From assembly GCA_964617875.1 (NCBI GenBank), contig CAZUAI010000019.1, positions 10,402 to 74,401 on the forward strand: a stretch of DNA of 64,000 nucleotides. The letters are read 5' to 3'. The notes below the pieces were generated by a model. That model saw nothing but the letters and a program-made list of their open reading frames with translations, had not been told where the DNA came from and made no database searches. This stretch comes from CAZMVY01 sp964617875 (lineage in GTDB: Bacteria; Planctomycetota; Phycisphaerae; UBA1845; PWPN01). The translations under genes and the position numbers were made by a program. Each line of letters starts with the position of its first letter. Positions within the stretch are counted from its first letter, which is position 1. Positions 15,956 to 24,147 of the stretch are shown here, in pieces.

Positions 15956-18205
15956 CTACCCCGCGCACCCCGGCGGCCGGTTCGGCCCGTTGAAACACCG
16001 TGAGAACACGAGGAAGTCGTCCAGGTCCACATCCCCGTCGCCGTCGTGATCGGCCTGCTCGCAGATGGCCACGGCCGGTGCCGGCCCGTTCGGCCCGGCG
16101 AAACACGCCCGGAAGAACAGAAAGTCCACGATGTCCACGTCCGCGTCGCGATCCGCGTCGGCCGGGCCTCGGTAGCGGTACTCGTAGGCCCCCATGTCCA
16201 CCCGCTGGTACATCACCCGCGGACCGCCTCCGAGGTCGAACGGCAGCGGCTCGGTGGTGTTCCCGTCGCCGTCCACGTCGGCCGTGTCGGCCGGCACATC
16301 GGCGTTTCGGCCGGCATCGATGCACGGCGACCCGGACCGCAGACGCAGGTCGCCGTAATCGTCGTCGGCCGTGCCCCACTGGCCGTCGGGGCCCGGCGAA
16401 GTGTTACGGATAAACAGCGGATCGACACGAATGTTGCCGTTGGTCCCAGTCGGGTCGGTCAGGCCGGAATAGTTGTAGGCCGTGTTACCGAAGACACAGT
16501 TGGAACGCAGCATCGGTGTACCCGAGCCGGTGTTGTAGATCCCCGAGGAGTTGAACGCCACGATGGTGTTGGCGATCGTCGGGGAGGAAGAAGAGCAGTA
16601 GATCCCGCCGCCGGAGGCTGAACCGGACGAAGACGTTGCGCTGTTCCCCGTGATCGTGTTGTTGGCAATCGTCGGGAAGCCGCCAGAGCAGTAGATCCCG
16701 CCGCCGGAGGCATAAGATCCCGTGGCACTGTTCCCCGTGATCGTGTTGTTGGCGATCGTCGGGGAGGAGTTGTAGCAGTAGATCCCGCCGCCGGAGACAA
16801 AGACGCCCGTGGCACTGTTCCCCGTAATCGTGTTGTGGGCGATCGTCGGGGAGGAGTTGTAGCAGTAGATCCCGCCGCCGTATTTGACGCGACGCCCATC
16901 TGTCCCCGTGCCGTTGCGGATGGTGAAGCCGTCGATCGTGCTGAACGGACCGCCCCGATCCGCCGTGACCACGCTCCCGCCGGACTGGCCGTCCAGAACG
17001 GTGACGTTGGCCACCCAGTCCCGCTGGTCGCGCGAGCTTTCCGTGCCGGCAAAGCCGCCGTACACGTAGGCATACGGCAGCAGCGTGATCCGTTCCGGAT
17101 AGGTCCCCGCCTTGACCCAGACGTCCCCGCCGGCGGCCGAGGCGGCATCGATCCCCGCCTGCACCGTCCGCTTGGCCAGGGCCCAGCTCGAGCCGTCGTT
17201 GGCGTCGTTGCCGTCGGGACTGACCCGCACGATGACATTCGGCCCCGTCGGCCAGACCGTGCCGTCCGATTCGTCGGCCCCGATGTCCACCCGGCCGCCC
17301 TGGATCCGCGCCTGGCCGTCCATGTCCAGCCAGCCGGCCTGGACCACGCTGTCGTCGCCGGCATCCCGGCAGGGCGAGTCCGGCCGCAGGTGAAGGTTTC
17401 GATAGGCCGCACCGGCAAAGCCCGGATCCACACGAATGTTGCCGTTGGTCCCGGTCGGGTCGGTCAGACCCGAGTAGTTGTAGGCCGTGTTGCCGAAGAC
17501 GCAGTTGGAACGCATCGCCGGTACATACGAGCCGGTCTTGTAGATCCCCGAGGAGTTGAACGCCACGATCGTGTTGGCGATCGTCGGGGAGGAAGAAGAG
17601 CAGTAGATCCCGCCGCCGCCGCCGGACGCCGTGTTCGCCGTGATCGTGTTGTTGGCGATCATCGCGGAGGACTGGGAGCAGTAGATCCCGCCGCCGTAGG
17701 ACGCCGTATTTCCCGTGATCGTGTTGTTGGCGATCGTCGGGGAGCCGCCGACGGAGTAGATCCCGCCGCCAAATCTGTAGGAACCCGAAACTGCCCCAAT
17801 GCCATTCCGGATCGTGAAGCCGTCAATCCGTGTGCTCGCTGTCGCGCCCCACGGCGACGTGACGACGCTGCCGCCCTGATTGCCGTCGAGTACCGTCACG
17901 TTCGCCGCCCAGTTGCGCTCGGCCAGCCCGGCCTCGCTGCCGGCGAACCCGCCGTACAGCGCCACGCCGGCCTTGAGCGTGATCCGCTCAACGTACGTCC
18001 CCGCCGCCACCCAGACCTCGTCGCCGGAGACGGCGGCGTTCAGCCCGCCCTGGACCGTCCGCTTGGCCGTCGCCCAGGACAGGCCGTCGTTGGCGTCGTC
18101 GCCCGTCGGGGCCACGCGGATGACCGTCGCGCCCAACGCGGACAGTCCGCCGGCTGCCGCCGTCACCAGCCACACCGAGAGCGTTGCGCAGGTTCGTCGC
18201 GCCAT
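15956..18205 (-). CDS. Secreted right-handed beta-helix protein with dockerin-like tag
   Basis: A 749-residue secreted protein. The signal peptide covers residues 1-25 (cut near LSALGA). Two homologous halves follow (about 26-310 and 320-640). Each starts V.VAP.GDDANDG.SWA.AKRTVQ, continues with GGFAGSE and VLDG.....GGSVVT, and then has right-handed beta-helix coils with the repeating unit GGGIYC...SPTIANNTITGN. Both halves share an NCVFGNTAYNYSGLTDPTG block and end in a SPC.DAG motif like choice-of-anchor-Q proteins. The C terminus carries two dockerin-like segments (DADRDADVDIVDFLFF and DGDGDVDLDDFLVF). AAGGAGG lies 9 bases before the ATG, the best ribosome site seen here. It probably binds or cleaves surface polysaccharide; no catalytic residues were identified. 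The gene is bracketed by two REP-like copies. Confidence 0.88.
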   Translation of the reverse strand: MARRTCATLSVWLVTAAAGGLSALGATVIRVAPTGDDANDGLSWATAKRTVQGGLNAAVSGDEVWVAAGTYVERITLKAGVALYGGFAGSEAGLAERNWAANVTVLDGNQGGSVVTSPWGATASTRIDGFTIRNGIGAVSGSYRFGGGIYSVGGSPTIANNTITGNTASYGGGIYCSQSSAMIANNTITANTASGGGGGIYCSSSSPTIANTIVAFNSSGIYKTGSYVPAMRSNCVFGNTAYNYSGLTDPTGTNGNIRVDPGFAGAAYRNLHLRPDSPCRDAGDDSVVQAGWLDMDGQARIQGGRVDIGADESDGTVWPTGPNVIVRVSPDGNDANDGSSWALAKRTVQAGIDAASAAGGDVWVKAGTYPERITLLPYAYVYGGFAGTESSRDQRDWVANVTVLDGQSGGSVVTADRGGPFSTIDGFTIRNGTGTDGRRVKYGGGIYCYNSSPTIAHNTITGNSATGVFVSGGGIYCYNSSPTIANNTITGNSATGSYASGGGIYCSGGFPTIANNTITGNSATSSSGSASGGGIYCSSSSPTIANTIVAFNSSGIYNTGSGTPMLRSNCVFGNTAYNYSGLTDPTGTNGNIRVDPLFIRNTSPGPDGQWGTADDDYGDLRLRSGSPCIDAGRNADVPADTADVDGDGNTTEPLPFDLGGGPRVMYQRVDMGAYEYRYRGPADADRDADVDIVDFLFFRACFAGPNGPAPAVAICEQADHDGDGDVDLDDFLVFSRCFNGPNRPPGCAG

Positions 18206-18507
18206 GGTATTGCTCCTCCTTCGTGTTTGTCAGATTGGCCGCTGTGGTGCTGATCGGGCTGGACCATGCCACACCGGCAAGGGCGTCCCGGAAACGAGCC
18301 AGCGTCCAGAAAATGCGCTGCGACTTGGGCACCGTTGCACCGACAATCAATTTTAACGATGCCACCCGGCCATTCTCACGCCCCTGTTTCAGCCAGAGCG
18401 TCGCCGCAGCCGCCCGCTGCCGATGGGCCGAAGAACCTATCGCCCCCGCCGAACCCGCTGGCACCGCCAAGGGCACGACTTTGCCCCGACTTGGAGGGAG
18501 ACGCCCC

Positions 18508-18641
18508 GGGCGAGCGTGTCCAACCAGCGGTAGGGTGGGCGGTCCTCCGGGGCCGCGTCCTCGCGGCCCCGGGGGTTCGCCCACCTGTTGCATCCCTCCG
18601 GCGAAATCAGGAGCGTCCGCGGTTCCGCGGTACTCCGCGGG
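18508..18641 (+). repeat. REP-like element, copy B
   Basis: Near-identical direct repeat of 15655-15787. The GTAG head is at 18530-18533. The 52-base imperfect hairpin is at 18534-18585, with 24-base arms matching at 21 positions around the loop TCCT. Copies A and B lie in the same orientation on either side of the beta-helix gene, 2.8 kb apart, so recombination between them would delete that gene. Confidence 0.8.
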
Positions 18642-18660
18642 TTCGCCCACCAGCTTGTCG

Positions 18661-18704
18661 GCCCCCCTCCCTCCCAGGGAGAGGGTCGGGGTGAGGGTCA
18701 ACGC
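18661..18704 (+). repeat. CCCTCTCCCT-type palindromic repeat, third copy
   Basis: This copy matches 15579-15621 closely: CCCTCCCTCCCAGGGAGAGG, then GTCGGGGTGAGGGT. In both places the repeat sits next to a REP-like unit, but on opposite sides of it (upstream of copy A, downstream of copy B). Confidence 0.7.
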
Positions 18705-18910
18705 ACCTCCGCGAAAACGTGGATCCAGACAGTGACATCATTGCAGAATCTTGGGGTTTTTTGCCCGAACGCCTCCTGAAGAGTCCCCCCGTCGGGACCG
18801 GTTCGACCCTCCCCTGGGCATCTCCGACGCGTTCCATGAGGCCGAACTGTGTAATGACGCTACAATCGCTGTTGTTGCGGGAACCCGAATGACGAACCAG
18901 CAACGGTCCT

Positions 18911-20056
18911 CTATGCCACGACCGCCGGGTCGCCGATGTCCGCGAAGGGGGTTCGGCGCGCCATTACGTTGGCGTACAGCGCCCGATATTGCCGGATGAG
19001 ACGTTCCGCGCCGAACGCTCCAAACGCATCGCCCCGCCCCGTGTCGGCCAACCGCCGGGACAGCGCCGGGTCCCGCAGAAGCGCGCGGATGCGGGCCGCA
19101 AGAACCGTCGCCTTGCCCGGCCTGCAAAGCAGCGCGTTGCGATGATCCGCCAGGTATTCCGTCACGGCCGGCACGGCCGTCGCGACGATGGGCGTCCCGG
19201 CGGCCATGGCCCACGCGATCGGCTCCGCCGGCACATCCTCGTGGGCGGCCACGACCATCACGTCGGCGATGGCCAGGAGCCGTTCAAACGGGAAGCGGTT
19301 GCCGGTGGCGACGAGCAGAGCGGGCTGGCCGAAGCTCGCAACGAATCGCCGGAGCCGCCGGGCCTCGGCCGACACGCCAGGCACGACGATCCGCGTATCA
19401 GGCCAGACGTGCTGCAGGATCGCCGCAGCCCACACCGCGTGGTAGTGGCCGCCGGCGCGAGACGGCGGCGGCGCGGTCAGCAAGACCGGGCCGGAGGCAG
19501 CGAGCCCAAGCATCTCGCGCCGACTCGACCGCCGGGCCTCGTTGATCGCGGCGAAGTCCACAGCCGGCTGAATCACGCCGCAACGGTCGGCCGGCATGCC
19601 CGCTTCGATCGCCCGCCGCAAGTACGTCTGCGACGGGCATACGATCGCCGACGCCAACGGCTCCGCTGAACCGGATCCGAACCACCACCAGCGGCTCCAG
19701 CTCCGCCGGACGGGCGGGGAAGTCACGGTGGCGATGAACGGGCTGTCATCGACGGCCAAATGGGCAATCGCCGTGGCAAGCGGCCCCCAGGCGTGAACAA
19801 GGTGGATGTGACGCCTGCGAAGCGTCCCCCGCACCCTCGGGGCGATGGCCGGCAGCCATCCGAACCGGGCCGGGAACCGGATCGACGCGACCGCGGAGCC
19901 GCCGGCGGGCTCGTCGGCCCGGCCAAGCAAAGCGATCCCGTGTTCGCAGCCCGGCAGCACGCCGTGCCCGATAAGCCGGCGCAGCGTCGCCCACGTGCCC
20001 TCGTGGGCGGTTTCGTCGATCAGGTGCAGGACCCGGATGATCGGTGTCTCGGGCAT
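18911..20056 (-). CDS. Glycosyltransferase family 4-like (group 1)
   Basis: A 381-residue GT-B fold glycosyltransferase. The N-terminal domain begins IIRVLHLIDETAHEGTWATL, typical of GT4 enzymes, with HLVHAWGPLATAIAHLA further on. The C-terminal domain holds the nucleotide-sugar block EPIAWAMAAGTPIVATAVPA and EYLADHRNALLCRPG; the E.....A...G.P pattern is the GT4 signature. It would act in the cytoplasm on a lipid- or protein-linked acceptor, probably in exopolysaccharide or cell-surface glycan synthesis. The frame opens with TTG at 20083, and the ATG at 20056 is preferred. It is divergent from the membrane protein at 20192. Donor and acceptor are unknown. Confidence 0.83.
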   Translation of the reverse strand: MPETPIIRVLHLIDETAHEGTWATLRRLIGHGVLPGCEHGIALLGRADEPAGGSAVASIRFPARFGWLPAIAPRVRGTLRRRHIHLVHAWGPLATAIAHLAVDDSPFIATVTSPPVRRSWSRWWWFGSGSAEPLASAIVCPSQTYLRRAIEAGMPADRCGVIQPAVDFAAINEARRSSRREMLGLAASGPVLLTAPPPSRAGGHYHAVWAAAILQHVWPDTRIVVPGVSAEARRLRRFVASFGQPALLVATGNRFPFERLLAIADVMVVAAHEDVPAEPIAWAMAAGTPIVATAVPAVTEYLADHRNALLCRPGKATVLAARIRALLRDPALSRRLADTGRGDAFGAFGAERLIRQYRALYANVMARRTPFADIGDPAVVA

Positions 20057-20191
20057 CCTCGTCTCGAGCCACAGGATAGGCAAGGCCCCGGCCGTTCCGC
20101 AACTGGTGCTTTACGCCGGTGTAGACTACCATAGGCGCGTCGCCCCACGTTCCGGGAGCCATGCGGGGGCGGCAGGCGCAAGGAGGCCGCG

Positions 20192-22198
20192 ATGCACCAT
20201 ACCCACCCCGGCCGGAATCTCACACGAATCGGGCTTTCGGTGTTCGTTCTGCCGGCCACGGCGACGGCAGCTCTGGGCGTCGATGCCGGCGGTGACTATG
20301 AAGCGTTATTTCGGCCGGTCTTCGACACGAACGCCCTGATCTGGTTCGGCGGTCTGCTCTGGCTCGTGCTCGCCCTGGACCTCCGGCGGCTCTGGACGCT
20401 GCGTACGCTCGATGTGTTGTCGATCATCGGACTGATGGTGCTCTTCCAGTTTCGGCCGGACGACCGCCCCGCCACAGCCCTGCGGACGGATCTTTCGTAC
20501 GCGTATCTGGCCGCGACGGGCATCTTCGCCATTTGCGACTACCTTTTTCTTCGCACGCTCGGCCATGTTGTCCGGCGAGCGCCGCGCGAGATGCCCTCGC
20601 CGGGCGTCGGTGCCACCGCCTGGGTGCTGCTGGCGTTCGTGATCGCCGCCGGGTTGTGCACGATCCCGCGGGCGACCGAAAGCGTCGGCGGCGCCGGTTA
20701 TCTCCGCGCGACGGGAAGGCTCCCCTACGGCCAACCGGGCCAGACCGCCACCGATGGGCCTCTGCTCTACACCCTCCATGCGGCGTTGCTGCCGCCGACC
20801 GCCGCCACGCGGCCCGCTCTCGCGAGCACAACAGCAACCGCTCCGGCCCCCCTACCGACGGCACAGGAGCTTGCCCGGACCCGTTGGATCGCCAAGGCAG
20901 GCCATCTGCTGCTGCTCCTGGGCATCCTGGCCCTCGGCTGCCAGCATCACAGTGCGACGATGGGCGCCCTGCTGGCCTCGCTTTACGGCCTGTTTGCGAT
21001 GGCCGCGCCGCAGCTTGCGCCGGCGAGCCTCACCGTCCCGGCCGCGCTGGTCACCTGGGCACTCGTCGGCACTGGCGTGCGAGGAAGGGCCGTCGGCGCG
21101 ATCCTGTCCGGGGTGCTGCTGGCGATCGCGACCGGCGTCATGTTCTACGCGGCCGTCCTGGTCCCGGCGTGGCTGGGCTACTACCTGCGCCGGCCACGGG
21201 GGGCGCGGCTCGACCCGGCCGCCGCCGGGGTTGAACCGGTGCCGCCCTGGCTGGCCGAGGGCAACGCTGCGGCCGCCCCCGCCCGCACGCGCAGAGACTA
21301 CGGCGCCCTCGCGTTCGCGGCATCGTTCGTCGTGGTGATCGCCCTGGTGGCGGCCTACGCGATCCGGAAGACATCGCCGCTGCCGCCCCGGAACGACGGC
21401 ATCCTCGCGCGCGCCGGCGATTCGGCGCCTGCGTTCACCAACGCTCTCACGATCACCGACGGCCGGTGGCACTTTTCCAGCCTCGCCGGGATGACCCGCC
21501 CGGCGTCGAGCCTGCCCGAGACCGCGGCGGCACGCCTGGCCAGGCGGCTTGCCGACGACGGCGATTCGCTCGCGACGCCGATCTTTTCTCAGAAGCTGGC
21601 CGACGGCGTTCCCAGAGAGGAATGGATCCGCGCCGGCGTCCCCGTGCCGACAACGCCCATCGTCGGCGCACCGCAGGTGCCGCTCCAGCAGATCCGGCCG
21701 ACGAACGCGGAGGCCGCCCGGGCCCTGGAACTGCTCTACGGGCAGGCTGCCGCCCAGTACCCGGCCTGGCGGCGAGCGCTCGCCGCGGCGCGGACCGTCT
21801 TCGAGGCCGCGTGGTTCGGGCCGGCCGACGTATCATCGCCCACGTCAACCGGCGGCGCATGGGTCCGCTGGCGACAGCGCCAATCCGACCTGCTCGGCAG
21901 CCAGGACGCCGCCATCGCCGCAAGGAGCCAGGCTCGCGAAAAGCTCCGTGCCCTGAGCGAGGTCCATCAGCAGATCGCGATCGGCTACGCCGGGCTGGTG
22001 CTCCTGCTGTTCCTCGGCTTCCTCGCGATCAAGTCGCGATGCACCGCCTGGCACGTGTGCGCCGCCAGCGCCGCCCTCATCGCCGGACTCGACCTCGTCA
22101 GCCAGACCGGCGGCGCCAATGCCGCATGGTATCTCCCGCTGGCCATCGTAACGCTGTTTGCGGGACGTTCCGGCGACCCGAACGACTCGCGGCGATGA
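20192..22198 (+). CDS. Multi-spanning membrane protein of unknown function
   Basis: A 668-residue integral membrane protein with no family I recognise. About 10-11 hydrophobic segments are visible. They group near residues 10-30, 48-68, 74-90, 100-125, 142-162, 230-330 (four to five helices) and 375-395, with two at the C terminus (about 590-660). Between about 400 and 585 lies a soluble Ala/Arg-rich domain, probably extracytoplasmic, and another soluble stretch at 165-225. AAGGAGG about 6 bases before the ATG fixes the start. A FlgI-like lipoprotein gene follows after 126 bases on the same strand. Membrane location is clear; no function can be read. Confidence 0.75.
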   Translation: MHHTHPGRNLTRIGLSVFVLPATATAALGVDAGGDYEALFRPVFDTNALIWFGGLLWLVLALDLRRLWTLRTLDVLSIIGLMVLFQFRPDDRPATALRTDLSYAYLAATGIFAICDYLFLRTLGHVVRRAPREMPSPGVGATAWVLLAFVIAAGLCTIPRATESVGGAGYLRATGRLPYGQPGQTATDGPLLYTLHAALLPPTAATRPALASTTATAPAPLPTAQELARTRWIAKAGHLLLLLGILALGCQHHSATMGALLASLYGLFAMAAPQLAPASLTVPAALVTWALVGTGVRGRAVGAILSGVLLAIATGVMFYAAVLVPAWLGYYLRRPRGARLDPAAAGVEPVPPWLAEGNAAAAPARTRRDYGALAFAASFVVVIALVAAYAIRKTSPLPPRNDGILARAGDSAPAFTNALTITDGRWHFSSLAGMTRPASSLPETAAARLARRLADDGDSLATPIFSQKLADGVPREEWIRAGVPVPTTPIVGAPQVPLQQIRPTNAEAARALELLYGQAAAQYPAWRRALAAARTVFEAAWFGPADVSSPTSTGGAWVRWRQRQSDLLGSQDAAIAARSQAREKLRALSEVHQQIAIGYAGLVLLLFLGFLAIKSRCTAWHVCAASAALIAGLDLVSQTGGANAAWYLPLAIVTLFAGRSGDPNDSRR

Positions 22199-22324
22199 CG
22201 ACCCGCGTGCCGCAGGCCGCGATGCGCACGCCCAACGGCGAATTGACATCTCCGCGCGTGAACAGTACGCTGGCGGGCTGTTGCATCCCGGCGTGGACCC
22301 GCCCTGGGCGTTCGGAACCCCGCG

Positions 22325-24139
22325 ATGTGGACTCGGCGATACGGACAGATCGGACACTGGAGAACGTCGTGGCTGCTCATGGTCCCGCTGTTCGGCGGCT
22401 GCGCCCTGTTCGATCCCGCGAACCTCTACAAGCCCGGCGATGATTCCGGAATCAAGCCCGCTACGCCCGAGCCGGTGACGTCCGCGCCCGCCTTCCGACT
22501 GCCCGGCGCAACGCCGGAGTCGCCCGGCGCGGGCCCGGTCTGGGTGGCCCAGACAGCAACGGTCGGCTCGATCGCTCACCTGCAGGGTGCGAACCGGATG
22601 CGGGTGCGCGGCTACGGACTGGTCGTGGGTATCGAAGGCCGGGGCAGCGGAAAGTGCCCGAAGTCCGTCTTCGAGTACCTGGAGAAGGAACTCCGCCGGA
22701 TGCCGCCCGGAGAAATGGGCGAACTCGCCGGGATCCCGGCGGGCGAGCTTCTCCGCCGCACCGACACGGCGGCCGTCGTCGTGGAGGGCGAGATTCCCGT
22801 CGCCGCGGTGAAAGGCTCGCGGTTCGACGTCTTCGTACGTACGGTCGATCGCGACGTGAAGAGCATCTCCGGCGGGCGTCTCCTCCGCTGCGATCTGAAG
22901 ATGACCCTCTCCGCGGAGACGGCGGCCGAAGGCCGCGTGCTGGCCCGTGCGGCCGGGCGCGTTTTCACGAACCCCTTCGCCAAGGGCGGCGACGCGACCG
23001 GCGACGGCGAAGCCGGACGCGGCCGGATCCTCGGCGGCGGGTACACCTCCGAGGACCGCCGCATCCAGGTGATCCTCAGCACGCCGAGTTACGCGACCGT
23101 CAAGGCCGTCACGCAGATCATCAACGACCGCTTCGGTTCCTCGCCCAAGGCCGCCGACGGCCGTTCGGCCGGCAACATCTGGCTGACGGTGCCGAAGGCC
23201 TTCCACGGCCGCGAAACACGGTTCCTCGAACTCGTGATGCATCTCTCCACGATCGAGTCCGCCGAGATGCGGGAAATGCGTGCGAAGGCCCTCTGCGACG
23301 ACCTCGCCCGGTCCGACGCCCCCTGCGAGGAGACCGCCCTCTGCCTCGAAGCGCTCGGTAAACCGGCTATTCCCGTCGTCCGCAAGCTGTACGCCAGCCG
23401 GCAGCGGGCGACCAGTTTCTTCGCCGCCCGGGTCGGCGCCCGGCTCGGCGATGACCTCGCGATCGACGCCCTCCGCCGCCACGCGGACGAACGCGAAGGG
23501 CTTTATCGGCAGGCCGCCATTCGGGAACTCGGCGAAACCCCGGCGTACAGGTCCACGACGGCCGCATCGGAAATCCTCCGCCGCCTGGTCGCGGACGACG
23601 ACCCGCGCACACGCATCCCGGCCTATGAGGCGCTCCTCCGGCAGCACGATGCCGTCGTCTCGAGCTATGCCGTCGGTCGGGACAACTTCGTGCTGGACAT
23701 CGTCGCCTGCGACGGCCCCGGCTTCATCTACGGCCGCCGAACGCAGGAGCGGCGCATCGCCGTCATGGGCCGGGGCGTGCGATGTCGCGCGCCGCTGCTC
23801 TACTCATACCCGGATCGCCCGGTGACCGTCTCCGCACGCACCGACGACGATCGCATCGCGCTCGTCCGCAAGCTCGGTGGCGGTCAACTCGTGTGGGACC
23901 CCATTCACGTATCCTTCGACGTCGTCGATCTCATCCGAACGCTCGGCAAGGACAGCACGCGCCGTGACGACGGCCGGCCGGAGGGCCTCGCGATCGACTA
24001 TGCCGTCGTCCTCGATGTGCTGGCCGCCCTTTGCCGGGACAAGGGCATCCTGGCCGACTTCCGAATCGAGCAACCGAGCGTCACCGACCTGCTCGGGCCG
24101 GCCGAACCGGCCGTCCGCCCGGAATCCGACGAGCTTTGA
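22325..24139 (+). CDS. FlgI (flagellar P-ring)-like lipoprotein with HEAT-like repeats
   Basis: A 604-residue protein with a lipoprotein signal (MWTRRY... then LMVPLFGGC, acylated Cys about residue 26). Residues ~78-310 resemble flagellar P-ring protein FlgI: the start VGSIAHLQGANRMRVRGYGLVVGIEGRGSG parallels FlgI's ..I..VQG.R.N.L.GYGLVVGL.GTGD, and AAVVVEGEIPV follows. Unlike FlgI, which is periplasmic and about 350-370 residues, this protein is lipidated and continues with alpha-helical repeats (about 335-450, e.g. AIDALRRHADEREGLYRQAAIRELGE) and a unique C-terminal domain. A true P-ring role or a FlgI-derived envelope protein are both possible. The fucokinase gene starts 8 bases after the stop, so the two may be co-transcribed. 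Confidence 0.72.
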   Translation: MWTRRYGQIGHWRTSWLLMVPLFGGCALFDPANLYKPGDDSGIKPATPEPVTSAPAFRLPGATPESPGAGPVWVAQTATVGSIAHLQGANRMRVRGYGLVVGIEGRGSGKCPKSVFEYLEKELRRMPPGEMGELAGIPAGELLRRTDTAAVVVEGEIPVAAVKGSRFDVFVRTVDRDVKSISGGRLLRCDLKMTLSAETAAEGRVLARAAGRVFTNPFAKGGDATGDGEAGRGRILGGGYTSEDRRIQVILSTPSYATVKAVTQIINDRFGSSPKAADGRSAGNIWLTVPKAFHGRETRFLELVMHLSTIESAEMREMRAKALCDDLARSDAPCEETALCLEALGKPAIPVVRKLYASRQRATSFFAARVGARLGDDLAIDALRRHADEREGLYRQAAIRELGETPAYRSTTAASEILRRLVADDDPRTRIPAYEALLRQHDAVVSSYAVGRDNFVLDIVACDGPGFIYGRRTQERRIAVMGRGVRCRAPLLYSYPDRPVTVSARTDDDRIALVRKLGGGQLVWDPIHVSFDVVDLIRTLGKDSTRRDDGRPEGLAIDYAVVLDVLAALCRDKGILADFRIEQPSVTDLLGPAEPAVRPESDEL

Positions 24140-24147
24140 GCCGCAGC

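Larger units (their letters stand above)
18206..18910. other. Intergenic region upstream of the beta-helix gene with REP-like copy B
   Basis: This 705-base stretch contains no credible gene. It carries the beta-helix gene's leader and strong ribosome site (near 18206-18222), REP-like copy B (18508-18641) and a CCCTCTCCC-type repeat (18661-18704). The last ~200 bases up to the glycosyltransferase stop show no structure I can name. Confidence 0.65.

Noticed and set aside
16550..16880. Regular ~70-base repeats resembling a CRISPR array
   Set aside because: The repeats encode the GGGIYC...TIANNTITGN coils of the beta-helix protein in frame, and the spacers are not unique.
16835..18253. A 472-codon plus-strand frame opposite the beta-helix gene
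   Set aside because: It mirrors the internal repeats of the real gene, lacks a ribosome site and has no recognisable domain.
18740..18780. T-rich stretch (GGGGTTTTTTG) as an intrinsic terminator
   Set aside because: No stem precedes the T-run on the plus strand and no plus-strand gene ends there.
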